A DNA stretch of 5,764 bases from positions 1-5,764 of the forward strand of contig JAJYZK010000227.1 of NCBI GenBank assembly GCA_021799945.1, in the 5' to 3' direction. A model generated the notes under the pieces. That model saw only the letters and a program-made list of their open reading frames with translations, ran no database searches and was not told the origin of the DNA. Position 1 is the first letter of the stretch. Each line of letters opens with the position of its first letter. The stretch comes from Acidobacteriota bacterium. GTDB lineage: Bacteria > Acidobacteriota > Terriglobia > Terriglobales > Acidobacteriaceae. Positions 1 through 5,554 of the stretch are shown here, piece by piece. A program made the translations under genes and the position numbers.

Positions 1-253
1 GAAAATCTATTTCCCGCTCTTTGTTCGCATCGGTGGTCAGTTTTTTTATGGCCGCTAGGAGTTCTGCTCCAGGAGCCACAGTAGCCTTCAGACTCGTGGA
101 ATACACGCTCTGGGTAAGAAATGCATTGAGCGCATTCTCCGCGTTCCACAAAACGTAAATCGAGTCCTTGAGGGGTGCGCCTGTTCCGATGGAGCGCAAG
201 GGAATGAGCGCGGTTGCGAGACCATAGATATAGGGCAGAGAAATAGGAATCAC
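1..253 (-). CDS. Unrecognised protein, N-terminal 84 residues, cut by the window edge
   Basis: I do not recognise this gene. Reading the minus strand from a GTG at 253-251, the frame is open to the window edge and gives 84 residues with protein-like composition, beginning VIPISLPYIYGLATALIPL and continuing through LWNAENALNAFL to a charged stretch KKLTTDANKEREIDF. The first ~18 residues are moderately hydrophobic but lack a basic n-region, so I do not call a signal peptide. A GGAG Shine-Dalgarno lies 5 bases ahead of the GTG. The frame is closed upstream by TAA 24 bases before the start, so little extension is possible. An overlapping ATG reads MEIL and stops at once; a small indel there would join it as MEI to VIPIS, so the exact N-terminus is open. 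GC content is about 49% over the first 120 bases, clearly below the neighbouring genes, suggesting recent acquisition. Reality of the gene is fairly likely; function unknown. Confidence 0.6.
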   Translation of the reverse strand, partial: MIPISLPYIYGLATALIPLRSIGTGAPLKDSIYVLWNAENALNAFLTQSVYSTSLKATVAPGAELLAAIKKLTTDANKEREIDF

Positions 254-356
254 AATATCTCCATTGGTTGAACCTGTATGTTATTGCCCTTGAAGTCTGA
301 TTGGAATCCCCCTCTGGCGGCGGCCGGCGGAGGCTCGATCGCCGGACGAGACAGCG

Positions 357-380
357 CAAAAGGCCCCGGCTTCCGGGGCC
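357..380 (-). terminator. Rho-independent terminator downstream of the cytochrome c gene
   Basis: Read on the minus strand, a perfect 8-base-pair GC stem (GGCCCCGG, loop AAG, CCGGGGCC at 380-362) is followed directly by TTTT at 361-358 and then GCGC. It sits about 50 bases after the cytochrome c stop codon. Stem strength, short loop and the following T-run are the classic intrinsic terminator layout, although the T-run is only four bases. On the plus strand no T-run follows, so it acts in the minus direction. It should insulate the left-edge gene from cytochrome transcription. Confidence 0.8.
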
Positions 381-381
381 G

Positions 382-403
382 GGCGTGAAACCGGCGTGAA
401 ACC
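382..403. repeat. Perfect 11-bp tandem duplication
   Basis: The unit GGCGTGAAACC occurs at 382-392 and again, without mismatch, at 393-403. It lies between the cytochrome c stop codon (431-433 on the plus strand) and its terminator, in transcribed 3' sequence. The unit length is not a multiple of three. It is one of three two-copy tandem duplications in gene 3' flanks in this window. Confidence 0.9.
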
Positions 404-430
404 AGGGATGGAAGCCCGGGCCCGATCGCG

Positions 431-898
431 TTATTTCGGCTGCTGCGCGGCGCTCGACTGCGGGGTTGCGAACGAGCGCACATAGCGCACCAGGGTCCAG
501 GTCTCCTCGGGCTTGGCGCGCGCGCCCTCCCCGTCCATTTCCCCTTTCCCGTTCTTGATGATGTAGAAGAGTTCGCCGTCCGTCTGCCCTTTGAACGTAT
601 TGGGATCGCGAAAATCCGGCACCTTGGTCTTCAGGCCCTTCGCTACATCGCCCGACCCGTCGCCATCGGCGCCGTGGCACATGGCGCAGTCGTAGCCATA
701 GATCTTCTTGGCCCGCGCCTGCAACTCGGGAGTTGGAGTGACGGGGTTGACAGCATTGACGGCGTCCGCGGGTATCTTCTCTGCGGCCGGCGGAGAGGCA
801 GGAGCAGCCGGAGCGGCGGTTTGGGTTTGGGGTTGCAACCGGGATGCCCAGACCAGCACCAGGGCGGAAAGGGAAAGAATGATGAAAGGCTTTGGCAT
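431..898 (-). CDS. Secreted monohaem cytochrome c, class I
   Basis: A 155-residue exported c-type cytochrome that should carry electrons on the outer side of the cytoplasmic membrane. Residues 1-20 form a signal-peptide-like segment (basic K3, hydrophobic FIILSLSALVLVWA), followed by an Ala/Pro-rich linker at about 26-48. The globular domain starts near residue 58; the haem attachment motif is C71-A-M-C74-H75, followed by the small-loop sequence GADGDGSG. M121 in the GEMDGEG segment is the likely sixth haem ligand. A helix with WTLVRYVRSF (134-143) matches the C-terminal helix of class I cytochromes. The start is supported by GAGGAGG about 5 bases ahead of the ATG. The partner enzyme is not visible: the divergent neighbour is a hydrolase, not a redox enzyme. 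It ends with its own terminator, so it is probably monocistronic. Whether the protein is released or remains anchored by its N-terminal hydrophobic segment cannot be decided. Confidence 0.9.
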   Translation of the reverse strand: MPKPFIILSLSALVLVWASRLQPQTQTAAPAAPASPPAAEKIPADAVNAVNPVTPTPELQARAKKIYGYDCAMCHGADGDGSGDVAKGLKTKVPDFRDPNTFKGQTDGELFYIIKNGKGEMDGEGARAKPEETWTLVRYVRSFATPQSSAAQQPK

Positions 899-1062
899 AG
901 AAGCCTCCTCATTGTTGGGAACAAAATCTGCGAATCACTGTACGCCTTCCCGAAGGATGCGTCACAAAATCCTTCATTTCGCCCTCTGTTCTCCCTCTGC
1001 GCGGGCGCGGAGGGGCGAACCGCACCGATGGTGACCCGAACAGGGCTGGGGTGTAGGCTCTT

Positions 1063-1113
1063 GCTGGAAGCTGGCCGCGGCGCGGAATCTTCCTCGAGCG
1101 GTCCGCTTCCAGC
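1063..1113 (+). other. Long imperfect stem-loop in the leader of the hydrolase gene
   Basis: GCTGGAAGC at 1063-1071 is exactly complementary to GCTTCCAGC at 1105-1113. After one mismatch (1072/1104) six more pairs form between 1073-1078 and 1098-1103, one of them G-U, leaving a 19-base loop. The stem ends 4 bases before the AGGAGA Shine-Dalgarno of the hydrolase. It is followed by only TTT, so it is a poor intrinsic terminator. It may be a leader structure affecting translation or mRNA stability, or a protein-binding dyad; the sequence alone does not decide. Confidence 0.55.
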
Positions 1114-1117
1114 TTTC

Positions 1118-1123
1118 AGGAGA
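1118..1123 (+). promoter_or_regulatory. Shine-Dalgarno that fixes the GTG start of the hydrolase
   Basis: AGGAGA is placed 6 bases ahead of GTG 1130-1132. The same frame is open back to an ATG at 674, but that longer reading covers the cytochrome gene on the other strand. This site, together with the signal peptide that begins exactly at the GTG, decides the start. Confidence 0.8.
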
Positions 1124-1129
1124 ACGATC

Positions 1130-2413
1130 GTGCCACAATTGCGCTCATGCCTGGCCATTGCCTTGGCCGCCTGCGCGTCCGCCCCGGCGCCGCCGGCCTG
1201 CGCGCAGCAAAAAACCGGATGGGTGGCGGCTTCCTGGGTGGCCTCCTGGGCGGCCAGCCCCTCCATGCAGCCCGCCTTCCAGGCCGCGCCGCCCGATCTC
1301 CAGCCTCCCGCTTCCGCCGTTCCGGAGCAGACGCTCCGTGAGGTCGTGCACCTGAGCCTGGGCGGCCGGGCGGTTCGCATCCGGCTCTCCAATGCCTTCG
1401 GCAAAGAGCCTCTGGAGGTCCGCAACGCCCGGATCGCCGTCTCCTCCGGTGGGGACGCCACGCAGGGCGGCGGCATGCCTGCGCTCTTCCGTCGCAATGC
1501 CGGGATCGAAATTCCCGCGGGAGCGGATGTTCTGAGCGATCCCGTCGCCATGCCGGTCGCCGGCAACCGGGATCTTGCCATTAGCTTTGAAACCGATGGC
1601 CGCAGCGGGACGGAGACAGTGCACGTGACGGCTTTGCAGACCTCCTACACGGCGCCCGGCAACCAGGCCGGCGCCGCTTCCCTGCGTGCAGCGCGCAAGA
1701 TCGAATCCTGGCCGTTTTTGACGGAGGTGGAAGTGCAGCCGGCGAGGCCGGCGGGCGGCGCGGTGGCGGCCTTCGGCGATTCCATTACCGATGGCGTCCA
1801 TTCCACGGCCGATAGCAACCGCCGCTGGCCGGACCTGCTGGCCGCGCGTCTCCGGGCCGCCGGCATCGAACTGGCCGTAGCCAATGCGGGGATCAGCGGA
1901 AACAGGATCCTGCATGACGGCCAGGGCCCGGTGGGACCGGCCTTCGGCCTCAACGCTCTGGCTCGGATGGATCGGGATGTGCTCGCGCTGGCCGGCGTCC
2001 GATATCTGATCGTATTGCTGGGCATCAACGACATCGGGCAGCCGGGCTCCGGCGGCGTTCCCGCCGACAGCGCGGTGACCGCAGCGCAGATCGAGACCGG
2101 GCTGGCGCAGATCGTCTCCCGCGCCCGCGAGCATGGGATCCCGGTCATGGGCGCGACGCTGTTGCCCTTCAAGGGAACGGCCTATCCGGGCTACTATACC
2201 GCGCAAAAAGAGACGATCCGCGAATCGGTCAACGCCTGGATCCGCGCCCCGGGCAACTTCGACGCGGTGGCCGACTTCGACCGGGCGGTGCAGGATCCCT
2301 CCGATCCTCTGCGCATGCGGAAGGAGTACGCCAGCGCGGATTGGCTGCATCCCAACGACGCCGGCATGCAGGCCCTGGCAAGCTCCATTCCCCTGACTTT
2401 CTTCGCCCGATGA
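1130..2413 (+). CDS. Secreted SGNH/GDSL-family hydrolase (esterase) with N-terminal beta domain
   Basis: A 427-residue exported hydrolase of the SGNH/GDSL fold, which cleaves ester bonds in lipids or acylated sugars; the natural substrate cannot be read from sequence. The GTG start is followed by a signal peptide (residues 1-24, ending ACA before QQK). Residues 31-44 (GWVAASWVASWAASP region) resemble the W-A-S-P segment that opens this type of protein. Residues about 60-205 look like a beta-rich accessory domain typical of two-domain members. The catalytic domain contains block I GDSITDG with nucleophile Ser218, block II GISGN with Gly257, block III GIND with Asn300, and block V DWLHPND with Asp404 and His407, so all the oxyanion-hole and triad residues are present. 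It is transcribed away from the cytochrome gene, with a leader stem-loop before its ribosome binding site. Downstream purS has its own -10 box, so this gene is probably single. The family is certain; the specific activity (carbohydrate acetylesterase versus lysophospholipase-like) is not. Confidence 0.92.
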   Translation: MPQLRSCLAIALAACASAPAPPACAQQKTGWVAASWVASWAASPSMQPAFQAAPPDLQPPASAVPEQTLREVVHLSLGGRAVRIRLSNAFGKEPLEVRNARIAVSSGGDATQGGGMPALFRRNAGIEIPAGADVLSDPVAMPVAGNRDLAISFETDGRSGTETVHVTALQTSYTAPGNQAGAASLRAARKIESWPFLTEVEVQPARPAGGAVAAFGDSITDGVHSTADSNRRWPDLLAARLRAAGIELAVANAGISGNRILHDGQGPVGPAFGLNALARMDRDVLALAGVRYLIVLLGINDIGQPGSGGVPADSAVTAAQIETGLAQIVSRAREHGIPVMGATLLPFKGTAYPGYYTAQKETIRESVNAWIRAPGNFDAVADFDRAVQDPSDPLRMRKEYASADWLHPNDAGMQALASSIPLTFFAR

Positions 2414-2457
2414 CGTCACCCCCGCTCGCGGCGGGCGCCGCGGGCTCCGCGCCCATT

Positions 2458-2463
2458 TATAAT
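2458..2463 (+). promoter_or_regulatory. Consensus -10 box of purS, positioned for a leaderless mRNA
   Basis: A perfect TATAAT lies 8 bases before the purS ATG at 2472, within otherwise very GC-rich sequence. With normal spacing from -10 to the first transcribed base, transcription would begin at or within a base or two of the A of ATG. No Shine-Dalgarno is visible between it and the ATG. No convincing -35 box is seen 16-18 bases upstream, where the sequence is a GC-rich inverted repeat (about 2421-2444). Confidence 0.6.
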
Positions 2464-2471
2464 CGGCCTCC

Positions 2472-2717
2472 ATGAAGGCCAAGGTTTTTGTCGCGCTGAA
2501 GCGCACCGTCCTGGATCCGCAGGGGCAGACGATCCACGGAGCGCTGAAGAGGATGCAGTATACCGGCGTCAGCGAGGTCCGCCAGGGCAAGTATTTCGAG
2601 TTGACGCTCCAGGACGACCTGGATGCCGGCGCGGCCCGCCGCCAGGTTGAGCGCATCGCCAGCGAAGTGCTGACCAATCCGGTGATCGAAGAGTTCACCT
2701 ATCGGCTGGAGGAGTAA
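2472..2717 (+). CDS. purS: Phosphoribosylformylglycinamidine synthase subunit PurS
   Basis: PurS is the small structural subunit of the three-part FGAM synthase: PurQ releases ammonia from glutamine, PurL uses it with ATP to turn FGAR into FGAM in step four of purine synthesis, and PurS bridges the two. The product is 81 residues, the normal length for the family. The family pattern is clear: an opening strand KVFVALK, then VLDPQG at residues 14-19, GVSEVRQGKYFEL at 32-44, and the C-terminal NPVIEEF segment (69-75). The ATG at 2472 fits this N-terminus; it has no Shine-Dalgarno and a TATAAT 8 bases upstream, suggesting a leaderless transcript. purS commonly sits with purQ and purL, but here neither is present and glmS follows 54 bases later with its own apparent -10 box. 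Identity is secure; its PurQ and PurL partners must be encoded elsewhere. Confidence 0.93.
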   Translation: MKAKVFVALKRTVLDPQGQTIHGALKRMQYTGVSEVRQGKYFELTLQDDLDAGAARRQVERIASEVLTNPVIEEFTYRLEE

Positions 2718-2756
2718 CCCCACCGATTCGCCATGGGACGGGCCCGCGCGGCCCGC

Positions 2757-2762
2757 TACAAT
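2757..2762 (+). promoter_or_regulatory. -10-like box of glmS, positioned for a leaderless mRNA
   Basis: TACAAT (five of six consensus bases) lies 9 bases before the glmS ATG at 2772, with no Shine-Dalgarno between them. Its placement copies that of the purS box. A short GC stem (GGGCC 2740-2744, GGCCC 2750-2754) directly precedes it and could be the end of the purS transcript or a binding dyad. A -35 match is weak at best. The whole purS-glmS gap is 54 bases, too short for a glmS ribozyme. Confidence 0.5.
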
Positions 2763-2771
2763 TGAGATCCT

Positions 2772-4652
2772 ATGTGCGGCATCGTGGGTTACGTCGGACG
2801 GCGAGAGGTTGTGCCGATCATTCTCGAAGGCCTGCGCCGGCTGGAGTACCGCGGTTACGACTCCGCCGGCATCGCCGTCGGCTCGCCGGGCCGCCCGCTC
2901 GAGCTGCGCCGGGCGCCGGGCAAGCTGCGCAACCTGGAGGAGACCCTCAGCCGGAGCCCGATCCAGGGCACTTACGGCATTGGGCATACCCGCTGGGCCA
3001 CCCACGGCAGGCCCACGGAAGAAAATGCGCATCCTCACCGCGACTGCTCCGGAGGCATCGTGGTGGTCCACAACGGCATCGTGGAGAACTATCTTGCCCT
3101 GAAGCACGAGCTGGGCGGACAGGGCCACCGGTTCGTCACCGAAACCGACACCGAAGTGATTGCCCACCTGGTGGAAGAGATTCTGCGCTCGGCCGGCGAG
3201 AGCGGAGAGCGAATGCCGCTGGAGGATGCGGTGCGGATGGCGGCCTCCAGGCTGACCGGAGCCTATGCGATGAGCGTGCTCTCCGCCGGCGAGCCGGACA
3301 AGATCGTGACGGCGCGCAACGGCCCGCCGGCGGTGCTGGGCTTGGGCGAGGGAGAATATTTCGTGGCTTCGGATGTCCCCGGCATCCTGCAACACACCCG
3401 GAAAATGCATTTCCTGGCCGATGGCGAGGTCGCCGTGCTCACCCGGGAGGGGATCCGTTGCACCGATCTGGCCGGGCGTCCGCGCCCGCCGCAATTCCAG
3501 ACCATCCAGTGGGATCCGATTCAGGCCGAAAAGGGCGGTTACAAACATTTCATGCTCAAGGAGATCTTTGAGCAGCCGCGGGCCGTTCGGGACACCACCC
3601 TGGGCCGCGTCTCGCTGGATACGGGAGAAGTCTTCCTGGGCGAGATGAAGATCGCCGACCGGCAGCTCCGCGACGCATCGCAGATCAATATCGCGGCCTG
3701 CGGCACGAGCTGGCATGCCGCCCTGGCCGGCAAATATATGATCGAGCGGCTGGCCCGCCTGCCCGCCGAGGTGGACTACGCGAGCGAGTACCGCTATCGC
3801 GACCCGATCGGCGATCCCGGCGCTCTCGGCCTGCTCATCACTCAGTCCGGCGAGACCGCCGACACGCTGGCCGCGCAGCGGGAGATGATCGCCAAGGGGT
3901 CGATGACCGTGGCCATCTGCAACGTCGTCGGCTCCATGATCACGCGGGAGGCGCATGGCGCGATCTATACCCACGCCGGGCCCGAGATCGGCGTGGCCTC
4001 CACCAAAGCCTTTACTTCGCAGCTCACCGCCCTGTTGCTGTTCGCGCTTCACCTGGCGCAGAAGCGGTCTGCGATTTCCGGAGCGGAGAGCTTTGCGCTG
4101 GTGGAGGAGCTCAGCCGGATTCCGGGAAAAATCGAAGAGATCCTGCGATTGCGGGACGCACAATGCCTGCGCCTGGCCAGAACCTTCTCGACCGCCGCCG
4201 ACTTTCTCTTTCTCGGCCGCGGGATTCACTTCCCCATCGCCCTCGAAGGCGCGCTGAAGATGAAGGAGGTGTCCTACATCCATGCGGAGGGATACCCGGC
4301 CGGGGAGATGAAGCACGGGCCGAACGCCCTGATCGACGAATCGCTTCCGGTGATTGTGCTGGCCACCAGAGACCCGCGAAACCCGAGTTCGATGCTGCGC
4401 TATGAGAAGACCCTATCGAACATCCAGGAAGTCGCGGCGCGCTCCGGCCGGGTGATCGCCATCGCCACGGAGGGCGACGAGGAGATCCGCCCCCTGGTGG
4501 AAGATGTGGTCTACGTGCCCGCAGCCCCCGAGCTCTTGACTCCGCTGCTTGAAGTTGTTCCACTGCAATTGGTGGCCTATCATATCGCCGTGCGGCGGGG
4601 CTGCGACGTCGACCAGCCCCGCAACCTGGCCAAATCGGTCACCGTGGAATAG
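2772..4652 (+). CDS. glmS: Glutamine--fructose-6-phosphate aminotransferase (isomerizing), GlmS
   Basis: This cytoplasmic enzyme makes glucosamine-6-phosphate from fructose-6-phosphate and glutamine, the entry step to UDP-GlcNAc for peptidoglycan and other cell-surface sugars. It has 626 residues, slightly longer than the ~609 of E. coli GlmS. The N-terminal class II amidotransferase domain has nucleophile Cys2 (MCGIVGYVG), RGYDSAG (27-33), HTRWATHG (72-79), NGIVENY (101-107) and TDTE (126-129). Two sugar-isomerase domains follow: CGTSWHA (310-316), TQSGETADT (357-365) and STKAFTSQ (410-417), then GRGIHFPIALEGALKMKEV (482-500) and HAEGYPAGEMKHGP. The C-terminus DQPRNLAKSVTVE contains the conserved catalytic lysine region. 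All expected motifs are intact. The ATG is fixed because the catalytic cysteine must be residue 2 of the precursor. There is no Shine-Dalgarno and no room for the glmS ribozyme found in Firmicutes. The stop codon lies in a 10-base tandem duplication. Confidence 0.97.
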   Translation: MCGIVGYVGRREVVPIILEGLRRLEYRGYDSAGIAVGSPGRPLELRRAPGKLRNLEETLSRSPIQGTYGIGHTRWATHGRPTEENAHPHRDCSGGIVVVHNGIVENYLALKHELGGQGHRFVTETDTEVIAHLVEEILRSAGESGERMPLEDAVRMAASRLTGAYAMSVLSAGEPDKIVTARNGPPAVLGLGEGEYFVASDVPGILQHTRKMHFLADGEVAVLTREGIRCTDLAGRPRPPQFQTIQWDPIQAEKGGYKHFMLKEIFEQPRAVRDTTLGRVSLDTGEVFLGEMKIADRQLRDASQINIAACGTSWHAALAGKYMIERLARLPAEVDYASEYRYRDPIGDPGALGLLITQSGETADTLAAQREMIAKGSMTVAICNVVGSMITREAHGAIYTHAGPEIGVASTKAFTSQLTALLLFALHLAQKRSAISGAESFALVEELSRIPGKIEEILRLRDAQCLRLARTFSTAADFLFLGRGIHFPIALEGALKMKEVSYIHAEGYPAGEMKHGPNALIDESLPVIVLATRDPRNPSSMLRYEKTLSNIQEVAARSGRVIAIATEGDEEIRPLVEDVVYVPAAPELLTPLLEVVPLQLVAYHIAVRRGCDVDQPRNLAKSVTVE

Positions 4653-4662
4653 CGTGGAATAA
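4643..4662. repeat. 10-bp tandem duplication over the glmS stop codon
   Basis: CGTGGAATAG at 4643-4652 is followed immediately by CGTGGAATAA at 4653-4662. The first copy holds the final glmS codons GTG GAA and the TAG stop; the second repeats them in a shifted frame ending in TAA. Nine of ten bases match, and the one difference changes the type of stop codon. Confidence 0.88.
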
Positions 4663-4749
4663 AAGGCGAGACGATCAGACATCGGATCGCAGAACAGCGG
4701 AGGGATGGAACACCAATGACGATTTTGCAGCTCGGGCTCACTCCTCACC

Positions 4750-4766
4750 CAGGCGCCGGGCGCCTG
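4750..4766. other. 17-base near-perfect palindrome upstream of the reductase gene
   Basis: CAGGCGCC at 4750-4757 and GGCGCCTG at 4759-4766 are exact inverted repeats around a single G. As RNA it can form a 6-base-pair stem with a 5-base loop. It ends 14 bases before the TTG start of the reductase. No T-run follows, so it is not a standard intrinsic terminator. It could be an operator dyad, a leader hairpin, or a remnant terminator for glmS. Confidence 0.6.
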
Positions 4767-4780
4767 CTCCGGTAGCCGTC

Positions 4781-5554
4781 TTGGAGCGAAGACTTTATAC
4801 CGCCCGGCTAGCGCGGAAGCTTCTCCTCTCCGATCCGCAGCAATGCTACCACCTGGAATTCACCATCGAAGACCTGGATGATTTTCCCTTCGAATCCGGT
4901 CAGTTTGTTTCGATGGTGGCTCCGGATCAGAAGGGCAAGCAGCAGACGCGAGCCTATTCCATCGCCTCGGCGCAACGCTCCAACCACTTCGACCTTTGCG
5001 TCAACCGCGTGCAGGGCGGGTTCTTTTCCAATCTGTTATGCGATCTCGAGCAAGGGCAGACGGTAAAGTTCCACGGCCCGCACGGTCATTTCGTTCTGCG
5101 CAGTCCGTTGACGCAAAGCATCTTTATCGCCACCGGAACGGGGGTGGCGCCGATGCGCAGCTTTGTTCAGCGTCTCTTTCCGGAGAGCGGGGAAGACCGC
5201 AGCGAAGGCCGGAGCATCTGGCTGGTTTACGGCACGCGCCATGAAACCGAGCTGTACTACCGGAGTTATTTTGAGAAGGTTGCCGCCGAGCGGCCCAATT
5301 TCCACTATCTGACCACTCTGAGCCGGGCGGACCAGACCTGGACAGGCTCGCGGGGCTACGTGCAGGATCTCGTCGCCCGGATCGTCGAACAGAATCCCTG
5401 CTGCGCTCCGCAGCCGGAGCCGCCGAAAGAGGGCGCGACCTTCGGCGCCTACGCGTATATCTGCGGGTTGAACGAGATGGTTGCGGCGAACCGGGAGCGG
5501 CTGACGTCGCTGGGCTGGCATCGCAAGCAGGTGATCTTCGAACGCTACGACTGA
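4781..5554 (+). CDS. FAD-dependent ferredoxin--NAD(P)H reductase-type oxidoreductase
   Basis: A 257-residue soluble flavoprotein of the ferredoxin-NADP reductase superfamily, transferring electrons between NAD(P)H and a one-electron carrier such as ferredoxin or flavodoxin. The N-terminal FAD domain has RAYSIAS at 57-63 and GGFFSNLL at 79-86, where G and S bind the FAD phosphates. The nucleotide domain has GTGVAP (119-124), YGTR (150-153), LSR (180-182), GYVQDL (192-197) and CGLNEMV (229-235). It carries no iron-sulfur cysteine cluster, so it is the stand-alone reductase type rather than a dioxygenase fusion. A Pro-rich insertion with a CC pair (206-217) precedes the last Rossmann strands. 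The start is TTG 4781: no ATG or GTG lies in frame nearby upstream, and the next ATG (residue 45) falls inside the FAD domain. The ribosome binding site is weak (GGTAG, 5 bases away). The stop lies in a 17-base tandem duplication. NADP versus NAD preference and the physiological acceptor cannot be told. Confidence 0.87.
   Translation: MERRLYTARLARKLLLSDPQQCYHLEFTIEDLDDFPFESGQFVSMVAPDQKGKQQTRAYSIASAQRSNHFDLCVNRVQGGFFSNLLCDLEQGQTVKFHGPHGHFVLRSPLTQSIFIATGTGVAPMRSFVQRLFPESGEDRSEGRSIWLVYGTRHETELYYRSYFEKVAAERPNFHYLTTLSRADQTWTGSRGYVQDLVARIVEQNPCCAPQPEPPKEGATFGAYAYICGLNEMVAANRERLTSLGWHRKQVIFERYD

Noticed and set aside
921..971. Direct repeat ACAAAATC, 43 bases apart, in the divergent spacer
   Set aside because: An 8-base repeat is not rare in a spacer of this size and has no dyad symmetry.
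930..975. Possible minus-strand promoter of cytochrome c (TTGTGA, 19 bases, TACAGT)
   Set aside because: Partial matches with long spacing; position is sensible but chance matches of this quality are common.
1031..1059. Possible promoter of the hydrolase (GTGACC, 17 bases, TAGGCT)
   Set aside because: Only three of six -10 bases match; too weak to list, although its start point would fall near the leader stem-loop.
674..1129. N-terminal extension of the hydrolase frame back to ATG 674
   Set aside because: It overlaps the cytochrome c gene on the other strand, and the signal peptide with a good Shine-Dalgarno begins at GTG 1130.
2411..2418. TGACGTCA palindrome overlapping the hydrolase stop
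   Set aside because: A single 8-base palindrome within which the stop codon falls; likely coincidence.
2421..2444. GC inverted repeat after the hydrolase gene as a terminator
   Set aside because: Several competing 5-base-pair stems and no T-run; may aid termination but not supportable as an intrinsic terminator.
1145..2698. 517-residue open frame on the minus strand
   Set aside because: It runs opposite to the hydrolase and purS, both of which have clear family motifs; its translation is low-complexity and motif-free. Long antisense frames are expected in GC-rich coding sequence.
2718..2771. glmS ribozyme or other riboswitch upstream of glmS
   Set aside because: The gap is 54 bases, too short for the ribozyme, and no conserved core is visible.
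2457..4316. 619-residue open frame on the minus strand
   Set aside because: Antisense shadow of purS and glmS, without ribosome binding site or recognisable domain.
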